Assembly: GCF_001665605.1 (NCBI RefSeq)
Contig: NZ_LZSV01000032.1
Span: forward strand, 49,098 to 113,097
Length of the DNA: 64,000 nucleotides
Source of the DNA: Mycobacterium sp. 852014-50255_SCH5639931
GTDB lineage: Bacteria > Actinomycetota > Actinomycetes > Mycobacteriales > Mycobacteriaceae
Direction of reading: 5' to 3'
Of the stretch, positions 17,394 to 25,850 are shown piece by piece. The translations under genes were made by a program, and so were the position numbers. Every line of letters begins with the position of its first letter. Within the stretch, counting starts at the first letter, position 1. The notes beneath the pieces are model-generated. The model had not been told where the DNA came from. It searched no databases and saw only the letters and a program-made list of their open reading frames with translations.

Positions 17394-18212
17394 TCACGAG
17401 TCGGCCCTCGCCAGGCAGTAGACGCGCGCCGGGACGGGGTAGCCGATGCCCTTGGAACCTTGCGGGCATTGCGTCTTGTCGGTGCTCCCGTCGATGCGTT
17501 GCACGACTTTCACCTGCGGGGCTCCGGAATGCGGCTGACAGTCGTCGAGACGCATCGTCATGTCAGTGTCAGCGGCATCCAAGCTCGGTACCCGGTAGCA
17601 CTGCCCTTCTTTGAGGTTGAAGGCGAAGCACAGGATCGAATCATCGTCCGTGAAACGGTCGTACACGGAGTGATCGCGTTTGCCGTCGGGACACGTCGCC
17701 GAGGGGCCGCCTTTGAAGGCGAGCTCATAGACAGCCGCGGGGTTGGCGCAGTCATTGTCCGGCCGGGACGCGAAATGCTCTGCCTTGAAAGTCGATTCAT
17801 TCACGCACTCGCCCACCTGCATCGACGTGTTACGGGACCGCTCAGCTTGGCTTGACACGGCGCGCGCAGCGTGGAAGAAGAGGTTCAGCCCGCCCAGCCC
17901 CAGCAGGACGATACCGATGGTGATCAGCGTGGTGGCCGACTTGCCCGCGGTCGGCCGGGGCGGCACGGCGGGCGGGTAACCCGGATAGGGCGGCGGAGCG
18001 GGATACGGGCCCGGATACCCCATGGCCGGTGGCGGTGGCGGTGGATACGGATAGCCGGGGTGGTACGGCGGCGGGAACTGTCGACGCCTGCGCGAGCGCT
18101 CCCGCAGGCCAATGATCAGACACACCAATCCGGCTGCCGGAAGGCCGAACGCGAACATCATTTGCCCCGCCAGCACACCCGGTCTCTCCGAAGCCAGATA
18201 CGCGACAGTCAC
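17394..18212 (-). CDS. Proline-rich membrane protein with LppU-like extracytoplasmic domain
   Basis: This 272-residue protein has transmembrane segments at about 12-36 and 93-115, separated by a Pro/Tyr/Gly-rich cytoplasmic loop (PYHPGYPYPPPPPP type). The C-terminal domain (about 130-272) has six or more cysteines with the pattern VGECVN...C..PAAVYEL...C.PG, resembling LppU/SCO3897-type sensor or septum-formation domains. Its stop is one base from that of the convergent DUF4232 gene. The function is unknown. It lies in an apparent insertion between acs and dppA. Confidence 0.75.
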   Translation of the reverse strand: MTVAYLASERPGVLAGQMMFAFGLPAAGLVCLIIGLRERSRRRRQFPPPYHPGYPYPPPPPPAMGYPGPYPAPPPYPGYPPAVPPRPTAGKSATTLITIGIVLLGLGGLNLFFHAARAVSSQAERSRNTSMQVGECVNESTFKAEHFASRPDNDCANPAAVYELAFKGGPSATCPDGKRDHSVYDRFTDDDSILCFAFNLKEGQCYRVPSLDAADTDMTMRLDDCQPHSGAPQVKVVQRIDGSTDKTQCPQGSKGIGYPVPARVYCLARADS

Positions 18213-18287
18213 GAGGGGATTCTAGGTTGACGAGCCCGGCGCGGGCACTTCACCGACCGGGGGTCGCAGGCCCTAGGGTCGGGTGTC

Positions 18288-19919
18288 ATGCGTCGGATGC
18301 GGGCCTTTGCGACCAGTGTGGTCGTCGCCGGGCTGCTGGCGGCCGCGTCGCTGACGGGTTGCGGCGGCGGCGCGTTGACCCCTGAGTCGGTGGTGGTGAA
18401 CGGTGGTGAACCGCCGAACCCGCTGATTCCGACCGCCACGAACGACAGCCTCGGAGGGCGCATCCTGGATCGGCTGTTCGCTGGTTTGGTGTCTTATGAC
18501 GCCGCCGGCAAACCGTCGCCGGAAGTGGCGCAGTCGGTCGAGACAACCGACAACATCAACTACCGAATCATTCTCAAGCCTGGCTGGAAGTTCACCGACG
18601 GCTCTGCGGTGACGGCGCATTCGTTCGTCGACGCGTGGAACTACGGGGCGCTGAGCACCAATGCCCAACTGCAACAAAGCTTTTTCAGCCCGATCGTCGG
18701 GTACGACGAGGTCGCCGGCCTGACGGGAGGCGGAAAGCCGGCCCGGTCCACCATGTCCGGGCTGCAAGTGGTCAACGATCTCGAGTTCGACGTGCGGCTC
18801 AAGGCGCCGACCGTCGACTTCACGTTGCGGCTGGGACACAATGCTTTCTATCCGTTACCGGACATGGCTTTTCGGGACATGGCCGCGTTCGGCCGCAACC
18901 CGGTCGGCAACGGCCCGTATGAGTTGGCGGACGGTCCCGACGGGCCGGCCTGGGAACACAACGTTAAGATCGACTTGAAACCCAACCCCGACTACCACGG
19001 CAATCGCAAGCCCCACAACAAAGGTTTGAGGTTCGAGTTCTACGCCAACCTGGACACCGCCTATGCCGACCTGCTGTCCGGCAATCTCGATGTGCTGGAC
19101 ACGATTCCGTCCAGCGCGCTGACCATCTACCAGCGTGACCTGGGGGGCAACGCCGCCAGCGGGCCCGTCGCGGTCAGCCAATCTCTCGACACGCCGTTGC
19201 GCTTGCCGCACTTCGGGGGCGAAGAAGGTCGACTGCGCCGCTTGGCGTTGTCGGCGGCCATCAACCGGCCGCAGATCTGTCAGCAGATCTTCAACGGCAC
19301 CCGCAGCCCCGCCCGTGATTTCACCGCCAGCTCGTTGCCTGGCTTCGATCGGAACATCCCGGGCAATGCCGCATTGGACTTCAACCCCGAACGGGCACGC
19401 CAACTCTGGGCGCAAGCCAACGCGATCTCGCCATGGCGCGGGCGGTACTCCATCGCATACAACGCCGACAGCGGCCATCAAGAGTGGGTGGACGCGGTGG
19501 CCAACAGCATCAAGAACGTGCTGGGCATCGACGCCGTCGGCGCGCCGCACCCCACGTTCGCGGGCTTCCGCACCCAGATCACCAACCGCACCATCGATAC
19601 CGCGTTCCGCGCGGGCTGGATCGGCGACTACCCGTCGATGATCGAATTCCTGGCTCCGCTGTACGCCACCGGGGCGGGATCCAATGACGTCGGGTACTCG
19701 AGCCGGGAATTCGACGCCGGGCTGGCCGCCGCCGAGGCCGCACCCAACCTGCAGCAAGCGGATGTGCTGGTCAACGAGGCCCAACTAATCCTGTTGCACG
19801 ACATGCCTGCCGTGCCGCTGTGGTACTACATCGCGGTGGTCGGATGGTCGCCGCAGGTCGGTAGCGTCAAGCTCACCTGGAACGGTCTGCCCGACTACGA
19901 GAACATCGTCAAGGCTTGA
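18288..19919 (+). CDS. dppA: Dipeptide ABC transporter substrate-binding lipoprotein DppA
   Basis: This 543-residue extracytoplasmic solute-binding protein is of family 5 (SBP_bac_5). The lipoprotein signal ends in LTGC, with lipidation at Cys25. The core NSLGGRILDRLFAGLV and KFTDGSAVTAHSF blocks typify peptide-binding proteins. It delivers di/oligopeptides, and in M. tuberculosis reportedly haem, to the DppBCD transporter. It is the first gene of a four-gene operon with overlapping or abutting starts. Confidence 0.95.
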   Translation: MRRMRAFATSVVVAGLLAAASLTGCGGGALTPESVVVNGGEPPNPLIPTATNDSLGGRILDRLFAGLVSYDAAGKPSPEVAQSVETTDNINYRIILKPGWKFTDGSAVTAHSFVDAWNYGALSTNAQLQQSFFSPIVGYDEVAGLTGGGKPARSTMSGLQVVNDLEFDVRLKAPTVDFTLRLGHNAFYPLPDMAFRDMAAFGRNPVGNGPYELADGPDGPAWEHNVKIDLKPNPDYHGNRKPHNKGLRFEFYANLDTAYADLLSGNLDVLDTIPSSALTIYQRDLGGNAASGPVAVSQSLDTPLRLPHFGGEEGRLRRLALSAAINRPQICQQIFNGTRSPARDFTASSLPGFDRNIPGNAALDFNPERARQLWAQANAISPWRGRYSIAYNADSGHQEWVDAVANSIKNVLGIDAVGAPHPTFAGFRTQITNRTIDTAFRAGWIGDYPSMIEFLAPLYATGAGSNDVGYSSREFDAGLAAAEAAPNLQQADVLVNEAQLILLHDMPAVPLWYYIAVVGWSPQVGSVKLTWNGLPDYENIVKA

Positions 19920-19921
19920 CA

Positions 19922-20848
19922 GTGGGTTGGTACATCGCGCGCCGGATCGCCGTCATGGTGCCCGTCTTCCTCGGCGCCACGCTGCTGATCTACGGCATGG
20001 TGTTCCTGTTGCCGGGTGACCCGGTGGCCGCGATGGCCGGGGACCGGCCGCTGACGCCCGAGGTCGCAGCGCAACTGCGGGCCCGCTATCACCTCGACGA
20101 TCCGTTTCTGGTGCAGTACCTGCGCTACCTCGGCGGCGTCGTGCACGGCGACTTGGGCCGTTCCTACTCCGGACTGCCGGTGAGTGATGTTCTCGCACAC
20201 GCCTTTCCGGTGACCGCGCGGCTGGCGTTGATCGCCCTGGCCGTCGAGGCGGTGCTGGGCATCGGCTTCGGCGTGATCGCCGGACTGCGCACGGGGGGAG
20301 TCTTCGATTCAGGCGTGCTGATCGCCGGGCTCGTCATCATCGCGATCCCCATCTTCGTGCTGGGGTTCCTTGCCCAATTCGTTTTCGGGGTGAGATTGGG
20401 CATCGCACCGGTCACCGTGGGGGAGCGGTCGACGTTCGGGCGCCTGCTGCTACCCGGCATCGTGCTGGGCTCGGTGTCGTTCGCCTATGTGGTGCGGCTG
20501 ACCAGATCCGCGGTGGCCGCCAACGCGTACGCCGATTACGTCCGCACCGCTACCGCCAAAGGGTTGTCCCGGCCGCGCGTGGTGACGGTGCACATCCTGC
20601 GCAATTCGCTGATCCCGGTGATCACTTTCCTGGGCGCCGACCTGGGCGCGCTGATGGGCGGAGCCATTGTGACGGAGGGCATCTTCAACATCCACGGCGT
20701 GGGCGGTGTGCTGTATCAGGCCGTCACCCGGCAGGAGGCGCCGACCGTGGTGTCGATAGTCACGGTGCTGGTGCTGATCTACCTGATCACCAATTTGGCG
20801 GTGGACCTGCTGTACGCCGCGCTGGACCCGAGGATCCGGTATGGCTGA
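19922..20848 (+). CDS. dppB: Dipeptide ABC transporter permease DppB
   Basis: This 308-residue permease has six transmembrane helices, the first beginning immediately after the start (MVPVFLGATLLIYGMVFLL), and the EAA-like loop DYVRTATAKGLSRPRVVTVHILRNSLIPV that docks the ATPase. The GTG at 19922 gives the H37Rv length; a TTG two codons earlier is possible. It is coupled to dppA (2-base gap) and overlaps dppC by 8 bases. Confidence 0.95.
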   Translation: MGWYIARRIAVMVPVFLGATLLIYGMVFLLPGDPVAAMAGDRPLTPEVAAQLRARYHLDDPFLVQYLRYLGGVVHGDLGRSYSGLPVSDVLAHAFPVTARLALIALAVEAVLGIGFGVIAGLRTGGVFDSGVLIAGLVIIAIPIFVLGFLAQFVFGVRLGIAPVTVGERSTFGRLLLPGIVLGSVSFAYVVRLTRSAVAANAYADYVRTATAKGLSRPRVVTVHILRNSLIPVITFLGADLGALMGGAIVTEGIFNIHGVGGVLYQAVTRQEAPTVVSIVTVLVLIYLITNLAVDLLYAALDPRIRYG

Positions 20849-21704
20849 GCGATCGGGTTTTTGGCGCGACACGTGGCGCGGGCTGCGCGGCCGCCCGAAG
20901 TTCGTCATCGCCGGCCTGCTGATCCTGTTCATCGTTGCGGTCGCGATGTTTCCGGCGTTGTTTACCGGGGCCGACCCCAGCTACGCCGACCCCAGCCAGA
21001 GCCTGCTTCCGCCGTCGCGCGCGCACTGGTTCGGCACCGACCTGCAGGGCCACGACGTCTACGCCCGCACCGTCTACGGCGCGCGGGCATCGGTCACCGT
21101 GGGCTTGGGGGCCGCCCTGGTCGTCTTCGTCGTCGGCGGTGCGCTCGGCGCACTGGCCGGGTTCTACGGCGGCTGGATCGACGCGGTGGTCTCCCGCATC
21201 AGCGACGTGTTCTTCGGCCTGCCGCTGCTGCTGGCCGCCATCGTGCTCATGCAGGTCATGCACCACCGCACGGTGTGGACCGTGATCGCCATCCTCGCCT
21301 TGTTCGGCTGGCCGCAGATAGCCCGCATCGCGCGAGGATCGGTGCTCGCGGTGCGCACCAGCGATTACGTGCTCGCCTCGAAAGCACTGGGGCTGAGCCG
21401 CTTTCAAATTCTGCTGCGCCACGCAATGCCCAACGCCCTTGGTCCGGTCATCGCGATGGCCACCATCGCCCTGGGCGTTTTCATCGTCACCGAGGCCACG
21501 CTGTCCTACCTGGGCGTCGGACTGCCGACGTCGGTGGTGTCCTGGGGCGGCGACATCAACCTCGACCAGACGCGGTTGCGGGCGGGCTCGCCCATCCTGT
21601 TCTATCCCGCCGGCGCACTGGCGACCACGGTGCTGGCCTTCATGATGATGGGCGACGCGTTGCGCGACGCCCTCGATCCGGCGTCGCGAGCGTGGCGGCC
21701 ATGA
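20841..21704 (+). CDS. dppC: Dipeptide ABC transporter permease DppC
   Basis: This 287-residue second permease has an N-terminal OppC-type extension (RDTWRGLRGRPKFV) before the first helix, six membrane segments, and the coupling loop DYVLASKALGLSRFQILLRHAMPN. The C-terminus GDALRDALDPASRAWRP is the family ending. The ATG at 20841 lies inside the end of dppB, and the stop overlaps the dppD ATG. Confidence 0.95.
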   Translation: MAERSGFWRDTWRGLRGRPKFVIAGLLILFIVAVAMFPALFTGADPSYADPSQSLLPPSRAHWFGTDLQGHDVYARTVYGARASVTVGLGAALVVFVVGGALGALAGFYGGWIDAVVSRISDVFFGLPLLLAAIVLMQVMHHRTVWTVIAILALFGWPQIARIARGSVLAVRTSDYVLASKALGLSRFQILLRHAMPNALGPVIAMATIALGVFIVTEATLSYLGVGLPTSVVSWGGDINLDQTRLRAGSPILFYPAGALATTVLAFMMMGDALRDALDPASRAWRP

Positions 21705-23317
21705 ACGACACGCCGCTGCTGTCAGTCGAGGGCCTCAAAGTCAGCTTCGGCGATCACGCCGCCGTGCGCGGCGTCGACTTCGCCGTCTTGCCCGGCCGCA
21801 CGGTCGCGGTGGTGGGCGAGTCGGGATCGGGGAAATCCACCACGGCGGCGGCGATCCTCGGGCTGCTTCCCCCCGGCGGCCGAATCACCGCCGGGCGCAT
21901 CGTCTTCGACGGATCCGACATCGCCCGGGCCGACCGCCGGACACTGCGCTGCATCAGGGGCCGCGAGATCGGCTACATACCCCAAGACCCGATGACCAAC
22001 CTCAACCCGGTTTGGAAGGTCGGCTTCCAGGTTTCGGAAGCGTTGCGGGCCAACACCTCCGACCGACGGGCGCGGCGGCGCGCGGTGGAGCTGCTCGGGC
22101 AGGCGGGCATGCCGGACCCGGCGAGACAAGCGGGTCGCTATCCGCATCAGCTGTCCGGCGGCATGTGTCAACGGGCCCTGATCGCGATCGGGCTGGCGGG
22201 ACGGCCGCGGCTGCTGATCGCCGACGAGCCGACGTCCGCGCTCGACGTCACCGTCCAGCGCCAGGTGCTCGACCACCTGCAGGGGCTCACCGCGGAACTC
22301 GGCACCGCGCTGCTGCTGATCACCCACGACCTGGCGCTGGCCGCCGAACGCGCCGAGTCCGTCGTCGTGATGCGCGAGGGCGTCGTGGTGGAATCCGGTG
22401 CGACGCAGTCGATCTTGCGGGAGCCGCAGCACGAGTACACGCGGCGCCTGGTGGCGGCCGCGCCGTCGCTGACGGTGCAGGGCCCGGCCCGGCCGCGTCC
22501 GGCGGATCGCGGGGCGTCCGACGACATCCTGGTCGCCTCGGAGCTGACCAAGGTCTACCGCGAGTCGCGCGGCGCGCCGTGGCGGCGAGCGGAATTCCTT
22601 GCCGTCGACGGGGTTTCGTTTCGGCTGCGGCGGGCGAGCACGCTGGCGATCGCCGGTGAGTCGGGTTCGGGCAAGTCCACCCTGGCGCAGATCGTGCTCG
22701 GCCTCCTGCCGGCGAGCTCGGGCACGGTCGTTTTCGACGGCACCCGCATCGACGACTCACTGAGCCGGGATCAGCAATTGGCCTTCCGGCGGCGGGTGCA
22801 GCCGGTCTTCCAAAATCCTTACAGCAGCCTGGATCCCATGTACACGGTGTTTCGTGCCATCGAGGAACCGCTGCGCGTCCACCGCGTCGGCGACCGCGGG
22901 CAACGCGAGCGAGTGGTGCATGAACTCGTCGACCAGGTGGCGCTGCCGTCATCGGTTCTGGGGCGACTTCCCCGGGAGCTGTCGGGTGGCCAACGGCAGC
23001 GGGTCGCGATAGCCCGGGCGCTGGCGCTGCGGCCCGAGGTGCTGGTCTGCGACGAGGCGGTCTCCGCGCTCGACGTGCTGGTGCAGGCGCAGATCTTGGA
23101 TTTGCTGGCCGAGCTGCAGACCGAACTGGGCCTCACGTACTTGTTCATCAGCCACGACCTGGCGGTGATCCGGCAGATCGCCGACGACGTCTTGGTGATG
23201 CGCGCCGGTCGGGTGGTAGAGCAGTCCGCCACCGACGAGCTGTTCACCCGGCCCCGGCACGAATACACCCGCCGGCTGCTGGAGGCCATCCCGCACGCAC
23301 CGACATCCGATCATTGA
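21701..23317 (+). CDS. dppD: Dipeptide ABC transporter double ATPase DppD
   Basis: This 538-residue protein fuses two ABC ATPase domains that in enteric bacteria are separate (DppD and DppF). Domain 1 has Walker A GESGSGKSTT and the variant signature LSGGMCQRA; domain 2 has GESGSGKSTL and LSGGQRQRV. Each domain ends with the oligopeptide-ATPase C-terminal block (REPQHEYTRRL, RPRHEYTRRL). The ATG at 21701 overlaps the dppC stop. A longer upstream open frame is a shadow of dppC. Confidence 0.95.
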   Translation: MNDTPLLSVEGLKVSFGDHAAVRGVDFAVLPGRTVAVVGESGSGKSTTAAAILGLLPPGGRITAGRIVFDGSDIARADRRTLRCIRGREIGYIPQDPMTNLNPVWKVGFQVSEALRANTSDRRARRRAVELLGQAGMPDPARQAGRYPHQLSGGMCQRALIAIGLAGRPRLLIADEPTSALDVTVQRQVLDHLQGLTAELGTALLLITHDLALAAERAESVVVMREGVVVESGATQSILREPQHEYTRRLVAAAPSLTVQGPARPRPADRGASDDILVASELTKVYRESRGAPWRRAEFLAVDGVSFRLRRASTLAIAGESGSGKSTLAQIVLGLLPASSGTVVFDGTRIDDSLSRDQQLAFRRRVQPVFQNPYSSLDPMYTVFRAIEEPLRVHRVGDRGQRERVVHELVDQVALPSSVLGRLPRELSGGQRQRVAIARALALRPEVLVCDEAVSALDVLVQAQILDLLAELQTELGLTYLFISHDLAVIRQIADDVLVMRAGRVVEQSATDELFTRPRHEYTRRLLEAIPHAPTSDH

Positions 23318-23339
23318 AGCCGGGATAGGTTGGCAACCT

Positions 23340-24098
23340 GTGACGGCTGATCCACTCGCTCCGTTGATGGAGTTGCCGGGCGTCGCCGAGGCCAGCGACC
23401 GGGCCCGCGACGCGCTGGGCCGCGCCCACCGGCACCGAGCCAACCTGCGCGGATGGCCGGTGACCGCAGCCGAAGCGGCCTTGCGGGCGGCCCGCGCCTC
23501 GTCGGTGCTGGACGGTGGTCCGGTCCGGCTGGAAGACCTCGCGGACGCCGGGGCCGTCAGTGATCCGGTGTTCGGCGGGGCGCTGCGGGTGGCCCAGGCG
23601 CTGGAAGGCGGCGAGGGCCCCCTGGTCGGGATTTGGCGGCGGGCGCCGCTGCAGGCGCTGGCCCGCTTGCACATGCTGGCGGCGGCCGACCAGGTGGACG
23701 AGGACCGGCTGGGCAGGCCCCGCGCCGATGCCGGCGTCGGGCCGCGACTGGAGTTGCTGGCGGATTTGGTGAGCGGCGGCACCCAGGCGCCTGCGCCGGT
23801 GGTCGCCGCGGTCGCGCACGGCGAACTGCTGACGCTCAAGCCGTTCGGCAGCGCCGACGGCGTGGTCGCCCGCGCGGTGTCGCGGTTGGTGACCATTGCC
23901 AGCGGGTTGGATCCACACGGGTTGGGTGTGCCCGAGGTGAGTTGGATGCGCCAGCCGGCCGACTATCGTGACGCCGCACAAGGCTTCGCCGACGGCACGC
24001 CGGCCGGGGTGGGAGCCTGGCTGGTGCTCTGTTGCCGGGCGATGCGGGCCGGCGCGCAGGAGGCTTTGACGATCGCCGAGTCGCTGTCGAATCGATAG
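23340..24098 (+). CDS. Conserved hypothetical protein (Rv3662c-like)
   Basis: This 252-residue alpha-helical, alanine-rich protein has no signal peptide or membrane segment. The conserved-looking blocks are LPGVAEASDRARDALGRAHRH near the N-terminus and the central LKPFGSADGVVARAVSRLV, which recall Fic/DOC-like or oxidoreductase-associated actinobacterial proteins. No catalytic motif can be assigned. It starts at GTG, 22 bases after the dppD stop, so it is probably read through from the dpp operon. Confidence 0.85.
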   Translation: MTADPLAPLMELPGVAEASDRARDALGRAHRHRANLRGWPVTAAEAALRAARASSVLDGGPVRLEDLADAGAVSDPVFGGALRVAQALEGGEGPLVGIWRRAPLQALARLHMLAAADQVDEDRLGRPRADAGVGPRLELLADLVSGGTQAPAPVVAAVAHGELLTLKPFGSADGVVARAVSRLVTIASGLDPHGLGVPEVSWMRQPADYRDAAQGFADGTPAGVGAWLVLCCRAMRAGAQEALTIAESLSNR

Positions 24099-24541
24099 CT
24101 GAATCGGTAGCCGGCGGCCGCAGAAACGCCACCGGACAATACGAAGCGGGCGACGTCCCGAAGTATTCGGTCCGCCGCCCGCTAACACGGAACTCGGTTA
24201 CCATGCGTGCATTTCGGGGCTGCGTGGGTTGGCCTCGGCGATCTTGCGATGCTGCCGGTGGCAACCCCACCCAAAGGGCCGTCGACACCGTCCACATTTC
24301 GCAATTACGCAGGCCCGCAACACTTCTGCCATTATCGCGGCTATGACTCCGCGTGGGTGCCGAGCACCGTGCTGGGCGCCCGGGTCGGGAGATCGAACCT
24401 TCTCTTCCGGATCGACCTAGGCCTCACCGGGCTTCCGTGGTTCCTTTGTACTACTAGACCCTTAACGCAGCAAGGCCCAATTTTGCAAAAATTGCGAAGC
24501 CAGACCCGAAATGTGTTTGCTGAGGGTTGCCTTGGTGGGGG
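24099..24541. other. Convergent intergenic region after dpp operon
   Basis: This 443 bp stretch between convergent genes holds no supported gene. It contains a bipartite hairpin at 24146-24182 (listed separately) and an AT-rich near-palindrome CAATTTT-gc-AAAAATTG at 24478-24494, close to the end of the HAD gene, which could help terminate either transcript. A T-arm-like stretch near 24380 does not fold into a tRNA. Confidence 0.4.
24146..24182. terminator. Bipartite hairpin downstream of the dpp operon
   Basis: The outer arms GCGGGCG (24146-24152) and CGCCCGC (24176-24182) enclose an inner hairpin CCGAA-gta-TTCGG. It lacks a T-run, as is common for mycobacterial terminators. Its position about 50 bases after the last co-directional stop supports a termination role. 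Confidence 0.45.
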
Positions 24542-25387
24542 TTAGAACGCGAAGCGGCGCAACAGCGAATAGGTGACCGCGCCAGCTGCCAGCGCACTGA
24601 CGCCCACCGCCGCGGTCGTCGCGATCGCCGCACCCGACGGCGCCGGGATGCGGTCGCGCAGCGACACCGGTCGCGAAAATGACAGCACGGGCCAACCGCG
24701 TTCGACGGCTTCCCGGCGCAATCCGCGGTCGGGATTCACCACGCTGGGGTGGCCGACGGATTCGAGCATCGGCAGGTCGGTGATCGAGTCGGAGTACGCG
24801 TAGCAATGCTCCAGCGGGTAGCCCTCGCGGGCGGCCAGCTCGCGGATCGCTTGCACCTTGCCCTCGCCGTAGCAGTAGAACGCTATCTCGCCGGTGTACC
24901 GGCCGTCCTCGACGACCATGCGGGTCGCCATCGCGTGCGTGGCGCCCAGGGCCCGGGCGATCGGAGCCACGATTTCCTCGCCGGAGGCGGAGACCACCAC
25001 CACGTCGCGGCCGCAGAGTTTGTGGGCGGCGATCAGGTCCGCGGCTTCGGCGAACACCAGCGGCGTCACGATGTCGTGCAGCGTTTCGTTGACGATCGAC
25101 TTGACCTGATCGACGTCCCACCCGGTGACCATGTTGGTCATGTGGAGGCGCATCCGGTCCATCTGGTCATGATCGGCACCGGAGAGCAGATAGATGAACT
25201 GGGCGTAGCTCGACTTGAGCACGGCGCGGCGGTTCAGCAGTCCCTGGTTGAAGAACGGTTTGCTGAACGCCAGCGTGCTGGACTTGGCGATGATCGTCTT
25301 GTCCAGGTCGAAGAAGGCCGCGGTGCGGGCCCGGGAAGCGGGCGTTGCCGCCGTGTGCTGCTCCGCGGCCGGGTCGAAGACGGTCAC
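24542..25387 (-). CDS. HAD-IB family phosphatase, SerB/CicA-like (Rv3661-like)
   Basis: This 281-residue HAD hydrolase has motif I FFDLDKTI with nucleophile Asp, motif II VVVSASGEE and motif III YSDSITDLPML. A C-terminal transmembrane helix (AIATTAAVGVSALAAGAVTYSLL) ends RRFAF, so it is tail-anchored. The group includes SerB-like and inhibition-of-morphological-differentiation phosphatases. The start GTG at 25387 fits the H37Rv N-terminus (MTVFD); frames extending further upstream run through the small-RNA region and are not credible. Confidence 0.93.
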   Translation of the reverse strand: MTVFDPAAEQHTAATPASRARTAAFFDLDKTIIAKSSTLAFSKPFFNQGLLNRRAVLKSSYAQFIYLLSGADHDQMDRMRLHMTNMVTGWDVDQVKSIVNETLHDIVTPLVFAEAADLIAAHKLCGRDVVVVSASGEEIVAPIARALGATHAMATRMVVEDGRYTGEIAFYCYGEGKVQAIRELAAREGYPLEHCYAYSDSITDLPMLESVGHPSVVNPDRGLRREAVERGWPVLSFSRPVSLRDRIPAPSGAAIATTAAVGVSALAAGAVTYSLLRRFAF

Positions 25388-25549
25388 CGACCCAGCATAG
25401 GTCGGTCGCGCGGCGGCGCCGGGATTCTGGGCCCGAAAAGGCCGCTCAGCAAAGTGGGACCGCTGGTAACGCCAGTGTTTTTGCGGCTCAACGTGTTCTT
25501 TCATAGAAACAGCTATTGCATTACCGCGGCTTGTCATGTGTATAGTAAG

Positions 25550-25850
25550 CATTACTCGGCCTGAGCCGAGGGTGTATCAGCCCGACCCCCCGGGGCTGAT
25601 GCACGACGACCCTCGCCTCCTCCCCCCCTGGCGGGGGTCGTCCCTTTTCTGGGGTCTTTCTCGGGTCTTTTCAGGCTCGGTTCCGCGTATACGGAGCGCG
25701 CGGCGCGACCGTCCAATTGGTTGCGGACATTCCCTCTCCTTTGTGCCGACCGAGCGCCGGTCGACGTCTTTGTGCACACTCGCGTCTCTATCCCCAGATC
25801 CGCATTTGGGACTGGTGTCCAACATCGCGAGCCCGCCAGAGTGGGCGCGT
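25550..25850 (-). ncRNA. Ms1/MTS2823-like small RNA locus (orientation inferred)
   Basis: The 461 bp gap between the HAD gene and ssd is where M. tuberculosis and M. smegmatis encode MTS2823/Ms1, an abundant ~300 nt RNA that binds core RNA polymerase. It is transcribed, as I recall, in the HAD-gene direction. The gap has no credible ORF and is rich in strong inverted repeats: CTCGGC-ctga-GCCGAG at 25555-25570, ATCAGCCC...GGGCTGAT just after, and an ACGACCC...GGGTCGT pair near 25605-25650. The ends given are estimates. A plus-strand transcript from TATAGT at 25541-25546 is an alternative reading. Confidence 0.5.

Noticed and set aside
20861..21700. Upstream extension of dppD giving an 818-residue fusion
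   Set aside because: The added part is a shadow of dppC. The ATG at 21701 overlaps the dppC stop, as is normal for this operon.
24370..24470. T-arm-like sequence (minus strand GGTTCGATCTCCCG) suggesting a tRNA
   Set aside because: The flanking bases do not form T-stem, anticodon or acceptor pairing, so no cloverleaf can be built.
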